Assembly: GCA_034096865.1 (NCBI GenBank)
Contig: JAWQFJ010012246.1
Coordinates: 10,001 to 74,000 of the forward strand
Direction: 5' to 3'
Source: Theodoxus fluviatilis
Taxonomy: Eukaryota; Mollusca; Gastropoda; Cycloneritida; Neritidae
Length of the DNA: 64,000 nucleotides
The notes under the pieces are model-generated. The model saw only the letters and a list, made by a program, of their open reading frames with translations. It did not search any database and had not been told where the DNA came from. The stretch's first letter is position 1; every line of letters begins with the position of its first letter. This document shows, piece by piece, positions 1-12,169 of this stretch. A program made the position numbers and the translations under genes.

Positions 1-56
1 GTATGTATCTGTGTGTGTGTGTGCATATTTGTGTGTGTGTGTGTGTGTATATTTGT

Positions 57-92
<36 letters not shown>

Positions 93-201
93 ATGGATGT
101 GCAAGTGTGTGTGTGTGTGTGTGTATGTATCTGTGTGTGTGTGTGCATATTTGTGTGTGTGTGTGTGCATATTTGTGTGTGTATGTGTGTGTATGTGCAT
201 A

Positions 202-240
<39 letters not shown>

Positions 241-260
241 GCATGTGTGTGTGCTTGTGT
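1..260. repeat. GT-rich microsatellite/minisatellite
   Basis: Imperfect GT dinucleotide array interrupted by short motifs such as GCATATTTGT at irregular intervals. The open frames across it read only Cys/Val/Ile and are repeat artefacts. Confidence 0.95.
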
Positions 261-779
261 TTGTCCCAGCTCTCTGTGTTGTCTGAAAAACATGGATTCT
301 GTGCAGGTTGCATCGATGATTGAATCTCCCACAGCATTGTAACTGGTGCATATTACAAAATTCTGAAATTGTCTTTTCTAGGCCTCCTCTGCCCACTCAA
401 ATTAATTTTAATCCTGTTGTGAAGCGCATTTGAACCTTGTAGCTATGGATTTTGTTACACTCACTGCCTCTCTCAACTTCAACAGTTGTTTTCTCAAAAT
501 GACAGATTTGTGGATGGTTGACTATGATCAGCAATAGCTTAATTTTGAATTTTCTGTCTATAATTCTTGCACCAAACTCGATGCCATCTTGGTTACAAAC
601 CTTGTTTCATGTGCAAGCATTACTATAAAGGGCGGTTAAAGTTCAAGTTGCATATTTTTTTCATGCTACCAAGAGCTCAAAATGTTCAAATTTGACTCTC
701 AGTACCTTTTGCTGATCACATCACAAATGAGGTTTGTTGTTTAAACTTTGTCCCTTTAAACACAACTGGGGTTGAAAAT
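261..779. other. Non-coding, probably intronic
   Basis: No exon, RNA gene or known repeat recognised. It lies upstream of the terminal exon at 1087-1298 and is probably part of that gene's last intron. Confidence 0.5.
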
Positions 780-1037
780 CAGTAAGGCCTCCAATAGGGC
801 CATGCTAGTGGACTTGTCCAAGGAAAGGGGTGCTTGAAGCTGATGAGCTCCACCGCCAGACGGGCCACATCGCCTCATTGGCTGAAATTTGCTGTGTATT
901 TACATCAGTGTTTATGCTTGAGACAAATCTCAGCCAATGGGGTGATGTGGCCCGTCTGGCGGTGAAGCAAGTCAGCTTCAAGCACCCCTCTCCTTGGACG
1001 AGTCCACTAGTATGGCCATTAAATGGAGCCTTACCTG
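780..1037. mobile_element. Foldback (inverted-repeat) element, MITE-like
   Basis: The left arm (about 780-891) reads almost base for base as the reverse complement of the right arm (about 924-1037). Both arms contain CTAGTGGAC, GGGGTGCTTGAAGCTGA and CCGCCAGACGGGCCACATC, with a loop of about 30 bp. The outer ends are CAGTAAGGC and, on the other strand, CAGGTAAGGC; a 4-bp AAAT target duplication is possible. There is no coding capacity. It ends 49 bp before the exon that starts at 1087. It resembles a miniature inverted-repeat transposon; the superfamily is not assigned. Confidence 0.85.
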
Positions 1038-1086
1038 AAATTCTCTCCTTTCACCAAAAGTGACTGAGTGTCTGCTGTCCCTGTAG

Positions 1087-1298
1087 GTGCTATCAAGGAT
1101 GCCACCAAGTCTTGGGACAGAGCATTCATCTTCTGTGGCGTGCTACCCATCGCTGGCGCTGTCATAGTACTGCTGGAACCCCTGGCTGTGCGGTACATTC
1201 AGATGAAGGAAGAAGCCAAGTCGGTGCCCAACAACCCTGCAGATCGGTCCAAGATTCCACTCGTGGATGCCAAAAAGGAAGCTAAGGACTTGAAATGA
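1087..1298 (+). CDS. Terminal exon of a major-facilitator (monocarboxylate-transporter-like) gene
   Basis: The exon follows a CTGTAG acceptor at 1081-1086 and enters in phase 1, giving Gly then AIKDATKSWDRAFIFCG and ending with TGA at 1296-1298. It encodes one hydrophobic helix (about FIFCGVLPIAGAVIVLLEPL) preceded by a D-x-T-x-S-W-D-x-A-F loop, then a Lys-rich cytosolic tail of about 35 residues. A G-x-I-x-D-x-T-x-S-(W/Y)-D-x-(A/S)-F segment before the last helix is typical of SLC16-type transporters, so this is probably the twelfth helix and C-terminus. The rest of the gene lies left of the window. A polyadenylation signal follows at 1395-1400. The family call rests on one exon; another MFS family is possible. 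Confidence 0.65.
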
Positions 1299-1420
1299 TT
1301 ATCTAGGGATTGGGAGTTGTATCTAGTGTCTCAGTGCTGTTTTGGTGATGAGCAATCACGATACACTGTTATGAAATGCTTTGTTTAATTTTTTAATAAA
1401 CCCATATTTTTCCCATCCCG
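1299..1420 (+). terminator. 3' UTR with polyadenylation signal
   Basis: AATAAA at 1395-1400, 97 bp after the TGA of the transporter exon, fits a short 3' UTR. Confidence 0.6.
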
Positions 1421-1480
1421 GGGATAGAACCACGGCACTGCGCCTCACACATCGTCCAACCCCAGAGCATGCTTGCCTAT
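1411..1480 (-). mobile_element. tRNA-SINE-like fragment with B-box
   Basis: On the minus strand this reads GCAGTGCCGTGGTTCTATCC, which resembles an RNA polymerase III B-box (GGTTCNANNCC). The same segment occurs at 50931-51080, where it is tandemly repeated. No complete A-box or tail was identified, so the SINE call is tentative. Confidence 0.4.
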
Positions 1481-2051
1481 CTTCGCCTGTCTAAAGACAT
1501 GGTTTCAACAAGCGAGTAGAGGCTGAGGGGCTGACCGTGTACTCATGCAAGAGGGGAGAGCACTGGGGTGGGGGGTGGGGGGGGCTGGTATTATAAACAA
1601 GTTTGAAGGGATGCAAAGCTCCTGTAAATGCTTTTTGTCTGTTTTTGCTTTGGCCTATTGTAGACATTAATCCAAATCTTGTATGACAGCACTGCCATCC
1701 TGAACAGTCTGTGGGTAAAATCTGTATGGTGCTCTGTCATATGAGTACGAAGGAGAATTAGTGGCATGAATTTCATGACTTGACTCATCCGATTTGACTG
1801 ATGACTCACTGGTCGACACACTGACTGTCAGAATAGGCTCAGTCGGCATTGCTAGTGGATCATATTAAGTGCAGTTATTTTCATGTTATGACAGCAGCTG
1901 ACTTATATTGATTAGATGCTCGTGTTTTTTTGGTGGTGGTGATGGAATTGATCATCCAAAGACTATTACTTTACTCTACATGTTCTGACCTGATTAGATC
2001 TGATTTTACCAGATCTGGCTAGACTGATAACTGACTGGTGGACAGATGGAA
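1481..2051. other. Intergenic, nothing recognised
   Basis: Unique-looking AT-rich sequence with a short G run near 1567-1585. The small open frames have no recognisable domain. Confidence 0.5.
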
Positions 2052-2246
2052 GGATGGATGGATGGATGGATGGATGGTGTTTAACGGCCTATCAGCCTTT
2101 GTAGGCTATAAGGCTAGTAAGCACAAAAATCACTAGAACAGTTTAAGAGTAAATGCAAATCAAGTCATGGTGTCCCTAGTTATTCGCCTCTTACGAATTG
2201 TGTAGGGAGATATGGTGGATCAATTCTTACCCCTAACCCACAGGGG
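2052..2246 (-). mobile_element. CATC-tailed SINE-like element, copy 1
   Basis: Read on the minus strand it starts near CCCCTGTGGGTTAGG, carries the family core (GTAAGAATTGA, AGAGGCGAATAACTAGGGA, AGCCTACAAAGGCTGATAGG) and ends in CATC repeats, seen on the plus strand as GGAT repeats near 2050-2076. Decayed; no clear target-site duplication. Confidence 0.8.
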
Positions 2247-2254
2247 AACAGATG

Positions 2255-2325
2255 GAAGGATGTGTGGACAGACAGATAAATGGATGAACAGATGGACGGG
2301 TGGATGGATGGATGGACCTGGCTGA
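2255..2325. repeat. Imperfect GGAT microsatellite
   Basis: Degenerate GATG/GGAT repeats next to SINE copy 1. Confidence 0.7.
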
Positions 2326-2384
2326 CAAATATTTTGGCTTTTTGATTGAGAGGCTAGTACTAGTAGAATGAACTTATTTGGTTG

Positions 2385-2388
<4 letters not shown>

Positions 2389-2436
<48 letters not shown>

Positions 2437-2466
2437 CATGCGTGTGTGCGCGTGTGTCTGTGTGTG
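2389..2466. repeat. GT microsatellite
   Basis: About 22 pure GT units followed by GC-interrupted GT. Confidence 0.95.
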
Positions 2467-2593
2467 AGTTTCGATTGTTTCTTTTTTATAATTACTTGAC
2501 TTCTTTGACTGACTGAAAATTTGACTGATTATAAATCACTGACCTGAATATCAATATTAGGAAGGAGCTAGTGTCCACAATATTGAAAAATGA

Positions 2594-2672
2594 TACACAC
2601 ACACACACATCAATGCATACATACACACACACACATGCACACACACGTGCACACACACGTGCACACAGAGGG
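2594..2672. repeat. CA microsatellite
   Basis: Interrupted CA repeat with CACACGTGCA motifs, ending in a short GA run. Confidence 0.9.
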
Positions 2673-2846
2673 AGAGAGGAAATGCTTGTATAACTTTGAA
2701 AAACATTAGCATTTGAATGAGACTTTTGTTTACATAATTTGTTATCTGTACTTTGCTTTGGTGGAAAAAATAGAAATTATGACTGTAACTCTAGGCACCT
2801 GTAGGTAGCCAACATTTCCCATCTTCGTCTTTTGACAGGGAGACTT

Positions 2847-5800
2847 CACGTGTTGTGGCAGACTTCATGTATTGCAGCAGACTTCATGTGTTGGTTGTGG
2901 CAGACTTCACGTGTTGCGGCAGACTTCATGTGTTGTGGCAGACTTCATGTGTTGCAGCAGACTTCATGTGTTGTGGCAGACTTCATGTGTTGCAGCAGAC
3001 TTCATGTGTTGTGGCAGACTTCATGTGTTGGTTGTGGCAGACTTCATGTGTTGGTTGTGGCAGACTTCATGTGTTGGTTATGGCAGACTTCATGTGTTGG
3101 TTGCGGCAGACTTCATGTGTTGCAGCAGACTTCACGTGTTGGTTGCGGCAGACTTCATGTGTTGTGGCAGACTTCATGTGTTGCGGCAGACTTCATGTGT
3201 TGCGGCAGACTTCATGTGTTGTGGCAGACTTCATGTGTTGTGGCAGACTTCATGTGTTGTGGCAGACTTCATGTGTTGCGGCAGACTTCATGTGTTGTGG
3301 CAGACTTCATGTGTTGGTTGCGGCAGACTTCATGTGTTGGTTGCAGCAGACTTCATGTGTTGTGGCAGACTTCATGTGTTGTGGCAGAATTCATGTGTTG
3401 GTTGCGGCAGACTTCATGTGTTGTGGCAGACTTCATGTGTTGTGGCAGACTTCATGTGTTGTGGCAGACTTCATGTGTTGTGGCAGATTTCATGTGTTGC
3501 GGCAGACTTCATGTGTTGGTTGCGGCAGACTTCATGTGTTGTGGCAGACTTCATGTGTTGCGGCAGACTTCATGTGTTGCGGCAGACTTCATGTGTTGTG
3601 GCAGACTTCATGTGTTGGTTGCGGCAGACTTCATGTGTTGCGGCAGACTTCATGTGTTGCGGCAGACTTCATGTGTTGCGGCAGACTTCATGTGTTGGTT
3701 GTGGCAGACTTCATGTGTTGGTTGTGGCAGACTTCATGTGTTGGTTGCGGCAGAATTCATGTGTTGGTTGCGGCAGACTTCATGTGTTGGCTATGGCAGA
3801 CTTCATGTGTTGGTTGCGGCAGAATTCATGTGTTGGTTGCGGCAGACTTCATGTGTTGTGGCAGACTTCATGTGTTGTGGCAGACTTCACGTGTTGCGGC
3901 AGACTTCATGTGTTGTGGCAGACTTCATGTGTTGTGGCAGACTTCATGTGTTGGTTGCGGCAGAATTCATGTGTTGTGACAGACTTCATGTGTTGTGGCA
4001 GACTTCATGTGTTGTGGCAGACTTCATGTGTTGGTTGCGGCAGACTTCATGTGTTGGTTGCGGCAGACTTCATGTGTTGGTTGCAGCAGACTTCATGTGT
4101 TGTGGCAGACTTCATGTGTTGTGGCAGAATTCATGTGTTGGTTGCGGCAGACTTCATGTGTTGCGGCAGACTTCATGTGTTGTGGCAGACTTCATGTGTT
4201 GGTTATGGCAGACTTCATGTGTTGGTTGCGGCAGACTTCATGTGTTGCGGCAGACTTCATGTGTTGCGGCAGACTTCATGTGTTGTGGCAGACTTCATGT
4301 GTTGGTTATGGCAGACTTCATGTGTTGGTTGCGGCAGACTTCATGTGTTGTGGCAGACTTCATGTGTTGCGGCAGACTTCATGTGTTGGGGCAGACTTCA
4401 TGTGGCAGACTTCATGTGTTGTGGCAGACTTCATGTGTTGTGGCAGACTTCATGTGTTGTGGCAGACTTCATGTGTTGCGGCAGACTTCATGTGTTGCGA
4501 CAGACTTCATGTGTTGGTTGTGGCAGACTTCATGTGTTGGTTGCGGCAGACTTCATGTGTTGGTTGCGGCAGACTTCATGTGTTGTGGCAGACTTCATGT
4601 GTTGGTTGTGGCAGACTTCATGTGTTGTGGCAGACTTCATGTGTTGCGGCAGACTTCATGTGTTGGTTGTGGCAGACTTCATGTGTTGGTTGTGGCAGAC
4701 TTCATGTGTTGGTTGCGGCAGACTTCATGTGTTGGTTGTGGCAGACTTCATGTGTTGTGGCAGACTTCATGTGTTGTGGCAGACTTCATGTGTTGCGGCA
4801 GACTTCATGTGTTGGTTGCAGCAGACTTCATGTGTTGTGGCAGACTTCATGTGTTGTGGCAGACTTCATGTGTTGTGGCAGACTTCATGTGTTGGTTGTG
4901 GCAGACTTCATGTGTTGTGGCAGACTTCATGTGTTGTGGCAGACTTCATGTGTTGTGGCAGACTTCATGTGTTGGTTGTGGCAGACTTCATGTGTTGTGG
5001 CAGACTTCATGTGTTGCGGCAGACTTCATGTGTTGTGGCAGACTTCATGTGTTGCGGCAGACTTCATGTGTTGGTTGCAGCAGACTTCATGTGTTGTGGC
5101 AGACTTCATGTGTTGTGGCAGACTTCATGTGTTGTGGCAGACTTCATGTGTTGGTTGTGGCAGACTTCATGTGTTGTGGCAGACTTCATGTGTTGCGGCA
5201 GACTTCATGTGTTGTGGCAGACTTCATGTGTTGTGGCAGACTTCATGTGTTGCAGCAGACTTCATGTGTTGCAGCAGACTTCATGTGTTGCGGCAGACTT
5301 CATGTGTTGGTTGCGGCAGACTTCATGTGTTGTGGCAGACTTCATGTGTTGCAGCAGACTTCATGTGTTGTGGCAGACTTCATGTGTTGGTTGCAGCAGA
5401 CTTCATGTGTTGCGGCAGACTTCATGTGTTGCGGCAGACTTCATGTGTTGGTTGCAGCAGACTTCATGTGTTGGTTGTGGCAGACTTCATGTGTTGGTTG
5501 CGGCAGACTTCATGTGTTGCGGCAGACTTCATGTGTTGCGGCAGACTTCATGTGTTGTGGCAGACTTCATGTGTTGCAGCAGACTTCATGTGTTGGTTGT
5601 GGCAGACTTCATGTGTTGCGGCAGACTTCATGTGTTGTGGCAGACTTCATGTGTTGTGGCAGACTTCATGTGTTGGTTGCGGCAGACTTCATGTGTTGGT
5701 TGCGGCAGACTTCATGTGTTGTGGCAGACTTCATGTGTTGCGGCAGACTTCATGTGTTGTGGCAGACTTCATGTGTTGTGGCAGACTTCATGTGTTGTGG

Positions 5801-6969
5801 CAGACTTCATGTGTTGCGGCAGACTTCATGTGTTGTGGCAGACTTCATGTGTTGCAGCAGACTTCATGTGTTGGGGCAGACTTCATGTGTTGCAGCAGAC
5901 TTCATGTGTTGGTTGTGGCAGACTTCATGTGTTGCGGCAGACTTCATGTGTTGTGGCAGACTTCATGTGTTGGTTGTGGCAGACTTCATGTGTTGTGGCA
6001 GACTTCATGTGTTGCGGCAGACTTCATGTGTTGGTTGTGGCAGACTTCATGTGTTGCGGCAGACTTCATGTGTTGCGGCAGACTTCATGTGTTGGTTGCG
6101 GCAGACTTCATGTGTTGTGGCAGACTTCATGTGTTGCGGCAGACTTCATGTGTTGGTTGTGGCAGACTTCATGTGTTGGTTGTGGCAGACTTCATGTGTT
6201 GCGGCAGACTTCATGTGTTGTGGCAGACTTCATGTGTTGTGGCAGACTTCATGTGTTGCGGCAGACTTCATGTGTTGCGGCAGACTTCATGTGTTGCGGC
6301 AGACTTCATGTGTTGGTTGTGGCAGACTTCATGTGTTGTGGCAGACTTCATGTGTTGTGGCAGACTTCATGTGTTGGTTGCGGCAGACTTCATGTGTTGT
6401 GGCAGACTTCATGTGTTGGTTGCAGCAGACTTCATGTGTTGCGGCAGACTTCATGTGTTGCAGCAGACTTCATGTGTTGGTTGTGGCAGACTTCATGTGT
6501 TGTGGCAGACTTCATGTGTTGTGGCAGACTTCATGTGTTGGTTGCGGCAGACTTCATGTGTTGTGGCAGACTTCATGTGTTGGTTGCAGCAGACTTCATG
6601 TGTTGGTTGCGGCAGACTTCATGTGTTGCGGCAGACTTCATGTGTTGCGGCAGACTTCATGTGTTGGTTGCGGCAGACTTCATGTGTTGCGGCAGACTTC
6701 ATGTGTTGTGGCAGACTTCATGTGTTGTGGCAGACTTCATGTGTTGCGGCAGACTTCATGTGTGTTGCGGCAGACTTCATGTGTTGGTTGCGGCAGACTT
6801 CATGTGTTGCGGCAGACTTCATGTGTTGGTTGCGGCAGACTTCATGTGTTGCGGCAGACTTCATGTGTTGCGGCAGACTTCATGTGTTGCGGCAGACTTC
6901 ATGTGTTGTGGCAGACTTCATGTGTTGGTTGTGGCAGACTTCATGTGTTGCGGCAGACTTCATGTGTTG
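2847..6969. repeat. 4.1-kb minisatellite, mixed 19/23-bp units
   Basis: About 200 head-to-tail units. The short unit is 19 bp (CAGACTTCATGTGTTGTGG) and the long unit carries four more bases (TTGG), making 23 bp. The base before GGC varies among TGT, TGC and TGCA forms, and rarer units have CAGAATTC, TTCACG or TTATGG. A shortened unit (CAGACTTCATGTGG) lies near 4392-4410. All three plus-strand frames stay open for more than 1000 codons because no unit or junction contains a stop; this follows from unit composition and is not evidence of a gene. Confidence 0.98.
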
Positions 6970-7634
6970 TCACTTACTAAATGTCTTGTCATTGTTCTGT
7001 GAATTTCACTAAGTGACTTCATTGTGTGTCTTCACTAAGTCCGGCAACAGCATTCGGGTTTGAATCTCTAATATGTTTTTGCAGGCACGTTGGTGTGCAT
7101 ACGGGTGCAAGAGCTAGAAATGAAGCCAACATTGATAAACAACCCATTTTGTGAGATGCAGTTTCTTTCTGAACAATTCATAAGTTTTTGGTTGTGGTTG
7201 TGTGCTCCTTAGAATAGTGTGTGTGTGTGCGAGTTTGAGTGTGTGTGAGTGTGTGTTTGTGTGCGTGTGTGTAAAATCTCTCCCCTTACCTCATCATCCT
7301 ATTAGACTCTCAGAGCTTTTCTGATTTGCTACAGAAAATTGGCAACCTGTGATAGAATTTACATTTTATCTTTTTATGACAATGCAGTGCCAAATGCATG
7401 AGTAATGATTTTGTTTGAATGTCCTTTTGGTCCCAGAATTGAATTTAAAAATCAGACTTGTTATTAATTGGTTGTGATGCTTATTGTATATGAAAAATAC
7501 CATACCATGATACATTTTCAAAGCAAAAGCACCATGTTAGAATGGAGTTTAAGGGTTGACAACCTGATGGTGTAGAGGATCACCTCTTTTGGGGATTAGT
7601 AGGAGCATGAGCATGTTAATAAAAATGCCAATTT
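6970..7634. other. Intergenic, nothing recognised
   Basis: Unique-looking sequence with a short interrupted GT run at about 7215-7272. Confidence 0.5.
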
Positions 7635-7842
7635 CCCAGTCATGTGGATGGATGGATGGATGGATGGACAGTGTTTTACAGCCTATCAGCCTTGTAGGCT
7701 ATGAAATGCCATTTAGCATGAAAATCACTAGAACAGTTTAGAGTAAACGCTAATCAAGTCACGGTGTCCCTAGTTATTCGCCTCTTATGAATCTCGTAGG
7801 GAGACGCAGTGGGTCAATTCTTACCCGGACCCCAGTCATGTG
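7635..7842 (-). mobile_element. CATC-tailed SINE-like element, copy 2, with 12-bp target-site duplication
   Basis: The element body is 7647-7830 (184 bp). It is flanked by a perfect duplication CCCAGTCATGTG at 7635-7646 and 7831-7842. Read on the minus strand it begins GTCCGGGTAAGAATTGACCC and ends in CATC repeats next to the duplication. This copy defines both ends of the element and shows insertion by target-primed retroposition. Confidence 0.93.
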
Positions 7843-9640
7843 CCATCGAAACTTGTTGATAAAAGACGAAGTGTGTCACCCCCATCTCCTTGGAGAGGGG
7901 AGGGAGGGAAGGTTACAGAACATGGAGGACTGGATGAATCTAAACTAATTCTGGTCTTTGCTTGCGAAGTTACAACAGGTTTTTTTTCACATCTTTTTTT
8001 TCTTTTGATTATTCATGTCTGAATTTGATCCTCTGCATGTAGTGCTGAACCCACGCTTCTAAACTTCAAAATGCTCGATTGGACTGTAGGAGTGCCATGC
8101 TATTGCTTGTACACACATTGCATAAAACTTGTATTCATATAACATTGATCATCAGAGCTTGTAGACTATCCCAGTATAAAGTTGTTTGTTTGCTTATCAA
8201 AGAATATAAAATCACTCTTGATATCACAGCATTATGGCTGGGGTTTTACTCAACTCATGTATGGTGACATAAAACCTTTCCTGAAATGAGTTTTAGTGAA
8301 ACAGAGGTACTGTGATGTCTACATGAAATAGATTTATCAACCCCTCACCACAGAGTCGAGTTGCCCCTTTGCTCACTTTGAGATCTATACAGTGCAGAAA
8401 TGACTGTGTGGATCTGAGTCAAGTGTTTGCAAATTGTGGATCTGTTGATGAGTTTGATCATCAATCTATGCGCTTGTAAAGGTTTTCACCAGAGTTTGGC
8501 CTCTACGTGACATAAAAATAAAGTTTGTGCAAGTTGTTTGAGCAATCAGCAACACACACAAATATCAAGTCACGAAACAAGTGACACCTCACCACTGTTA
8601 CACAATTATTGACTTCACGGAATTGCTGTATCATAGGATGCTTGAGGTTTGGAGGAGGGGTTGGGCTGGGGGGGGATTGTCTTTGGATGTCTAAAAATAA
8701 AAGAGGAATAGAGGGCTTCGAAACATGCCAACAATTGGGTGATTTCACAGGTAAGGTTGGAGACAAAATTTCATCTTCTTTAATGCCCAATTTTGAAAAA
8801 TTAAGTTTTACAATCTGTCATCTTTTGACAACCTTTAACTCCTTAACAATTAAAGGTCAAATATTCAAGTGCTATATTTATGCTGTAGCAATGTTTCAGA
8901 ATGTCCAAAAGGCCCAAGTAGACTTATTTTGTGATGGAACATCACATTTGAGAGTTGCAGCCATTTTATCCCAAGCATTCTGTGTGGACCATGACCTGCC
9001 AAACATGCCATATGTAAATCTCCTGTGATCAATTCAATCTCGTACTTGCAAAGAGTGACAACTATACAGTGTCTCGGTGTCAACCGTACTCGATGTTTAC
9101 ATAGCTAGAGAACCTGCGGTATATTTTACATTGAAAGTACTTTAGTGTACGTATATACCTGTATACTATTGTTAGTTATTTTTAGTCCTAAGTATTAGTA
9201 CAAAGAGAGCAGTTTCAGGAGAGAAATGCAAGGCGACATTTTATTGTTTTATTATTTTCACAATAAAGTAATGAGAAAAATTATGACACAATGTTTTGTG
9301 GAGTATCTTTACTGTGGAAAATATTATTCCATGTACAGTCAGTACATGAACTCAGGCAATGTTAACGCAGCAGCTGCCTCCGGTCCCCCAGACCCTGGCG
9401 AAGGAAACCGAAGCCATAAAATTAAAAGCCACATCTTCTCACAAAGAAAAAACATCGGAGACAATGACAGGAGCATACAGAGCAAGCCCTGACATGTACT
9501 GATGACTGTTTCCAGCTGTACAGGAAGTGTAGCAAACAGCCCGAGTTGCTCCATGCCCCCCTCATCATTGGAGCCCCTGGCTATCCGGCTCTGGAGGCTT
9601 GCTCCAGCAACAGCCTGGGATGGCCTCAAGCAGCTGGAGG
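7843..9640. other. Non-coding, possibly distal WDR53 3' region
   Basis: No exon recognised. On the minus strand AATAAA-type signals occur around 9239-9252 (seen as TTTATT on plus), which could end a long WDR53 3' UTR, but the repeats in between make this uncertain. Confidence 0.35.
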
Positions 9641-9644
9641 CTAC

Positions 9645-9645
<1 letters not shown>

Positions 9646-9702
<57 letters not shown>
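9646..9702. repeat. GT microsatellite
   Basis: About 28 uninterrupted GT units. Confidence 0.97.
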
Positions 9703-9704
<2 letters not shown>

Positions 9705-9865
9705 GGACAGTCGGGTCATTCAGATCCAACCATACATTGAAAACACCCTGGAAAATTGAGCACACCCAACATGCATTTATAAACAAACTGGTTCACAATC
9801 TCTGTATAAACCCAATGAAACCCAGCAGGCCTCTACCAACCAAAAAAACAAAGTTGTACAGTTGT

Positions 9866-10018
9866 ACAAGCCTATCAGTCTTTGTAGGCTATTTAAGGCC
9901 ATTAATCATAGAAAACAAGAATTAGAACAAGAACATGTCATGATTTCCTAGTAATTCGCCCCTTGCGAAACTAGTTGGGAGATGCGGTGGGTCTATTTAT
10001 ACCCCAACCCACAGGGGG
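9866..10018 (-). mobile_element. CATC-tailed SINE-like element, copy 3 (diverged)
   Basis: Shares GCCTATCAG..TTTGTAGGCTAT, AATTCGCC and GCGGTGGGTC..ACCC with the other copies, in minus orientation. It is old and lacks a clear tail. Confidence 0.75.
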
Positions 10019-10437
10019 GTTCAACCAAAACTAAAACATCAACACCTACACCTCACTCTCCTATTCTTCTGACAAGAGTACATTTTGGTATCTTTTGTGC
10101 ATCCCTGAAGAAATTGGTGTGGGGGGATAGGGGTGGCGCAGCAGCACAGTTGTCAAGGCATGAGCTGTCATTTCAGAGTGCCTGCATCAAACTTTCACCA
10201 TCATGGTTGCTAAATACCATTCTTTGAGACAAGCGCTATGATTTTGTTGCATGTTTCTCTTTCTCCCTTGACAGAAAACAGAACAAGATGCCAAAAATGG
10301 CAGTGTCAAATGGGAAGAGTTATGTTACCTAGGTTCATTGGCTGCAACTATCGTGGGGGTTTTTAGCCACTGACCAGTTAAGATTTAAAGAAACTCTAGT
10401 TTCCAAATTAGTCTTCATGGCAAAAAATTCACTTGGC
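10019..10437. other. Intergenic, nothing recognised
   Basis: No exon or repeat family was identified in this stretch. Confidence 0.5.
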
Positions 10438-10449
10438 CAAGAAAAACAA

Positions 10450-11297
10450 GAAGGGCAAAGCCCATATGACTCATGCTTGACCTTGACATTTATATGACCT
10501 TGACCTTCAGGTGACCTTCAAGGTCAAGGTCAAACAACTAAACCTACCAATGACATCATACACAAAGAAATGCTTTACACATTTTTCCTACCAAAATTCA
10601 TGTGACCTTGACCCAAGGTCAAGGTCATCCAAGGTCATGCAACACAAAGCTGTTAATTCAAGACATAGGAAGCACAATGGTGCTTATTGGCACTTTCTAC
10701 CATGAGATATAGTCACTTTTAGTGGTTCACTACCCCATTTTGGTCACATTTCATAAGGGTCAAAGTGACCTTGACCTTGATGATATGTGACCAAATGTGT
10801 CTCATGATGAAAGTATAACATGTGCCCCACATAATTATTAAGTTTGAAACAGTTATCTGCCATAGTTCAGGGTCAAGGTCACTTCAAAATATGTATACAA
10901 TCCAACTTTGAAGAGCTCCTGTGACCTTGACCTTGAAGCAAGGTCAACCAAACTGGTATCAAAAGATAGGGCTTGCTTTGACCTATATACCACTTGTAGC
11001 TAAGGTTGCCATTCTCAATAACGTGGGAGAAAATTGGGAAAATGTGAAAAATGACTGTTTTTGAGACCACATTTATGGCTCCTGTGACCTTGACCTTGAA
11101 GCAAGGTCAAGTCACTATGTATGTTTTTTGAGGCCTTGTCATCATACACCATCATGCCACATTTGGTGTTGATAGACTTAATAGTCTCCGAGAAAAATCC
11201 AACGTTTAAGTTTTTTACGCCCGGACGGACGCCCGGACGGACGGACGGACGACACGGCTCAGTACATAGACTCACTTTTGCTTCACATGTGAGTCAA
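10450..11297 (-). mobile_element. AGGTCA-rich dispersed element, copy 1
   Basis: Same element as at 22.6 and 30.7 kb, here in the opposite orientation. One end carries GGGCAAAGCCC, the other GACTCAC..GTGAGTC, both able to form short hairpins. The inner ends share GACTCA(CA)TGC in inverted orientation. The body holds many TCAAGGTCA/TGACCTTGA motifs and a CCGGACGGACG-rich stretch at about 11219-11250. No coding capacity was recognised, so it is probably a non-autonomous element of unassigned class. Confidence 0.85.
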
Positions 11298-12169
11298 AAA
11301 TCACCACGCATGCACATAATGTATACCATACTTGACTCTCCATTCAGCAAATTGATTGCCTTGTAACATAACCTATAGACAAACTTAATTACAAAGAATT
11401 TTCTATAAAAATAAAGACAAAATAAAAGTTATTATTATATTCTGCTAAGACTAAGAGAACACAGGGTGACACTGACCACAACTGTAAACTTTAAGTAGGT
11501 GTAGACAGTATGCTCATCTTGGCATGCATCCAGCCCACAGCCAAGTCCAGCATGCAGATTGCAGGTCTGTTTTTGGTTCTCCTTCATGTATTCCTGTATG
11601 TGGCAGGAAAAAAGACTTACAAAGATGACATTGAGAGGAAGAAAGTCTCAGCAAACTACATAAGGCTATCTCACTCCTTCTGGCCATGTGGTCAAAATCC
11701 TTACGTATCAGCCGCAGCCTTCTCACAATAGTCCAAAAGAACAAAAATCACATACACGTAAAAGTATAAACAGCATAGGTGTTGTCATGCATTCACATGG
11801 AAATATTCCCTTCACTCTCTGGTAAAGATGTAACATGTGAACGGACTCAAAACCAATTTTCTGCCATCATGGTATTTGGTAACACTTGTACCAAGCAATC
11901 TCTGTCATTTTCAAGTGCACACTGTGTCTCCGAGATGAAAAACGTCTTCACGTTTCTGCATACTGAGTGCTCAGAGCTCCTATTGCTTGTTTCCAAACTT
12001 GTACTTGTACACACACTTCAATGCGTCTAATCAATGGCAGTGAAAAAATAACCACTGATAGTTTTACTGGCTTGGTTACAAATACTTTTTAGAGTAAATG
12101 CATGGTCATGCCAACTTAGGGAAAGCCCTACAACTGCACAAATCCAAATCGGCACACAAATGCTGACAT
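11298..12169. other. Intergenic, nothing recognised
   Basis: Unique-looking sequence. The open frames at 11510-11744 and 11779-12030 have no recognisable domain. Confidence 0.45.

Noticed and set aside
2832..7012. Three overlapping plus-strand open frames of 1005-1382 codons
   Set aside because: They are translations of a 19/23-bp minisatellite in all three frames; no start context, codon bias or domain supports a gene.
10121..10200. tRNA-like A-box (GGTGGCGCAGCAGCAC)
   Set aside because: No matching B-box at the right distance and no cloverleaf seen.
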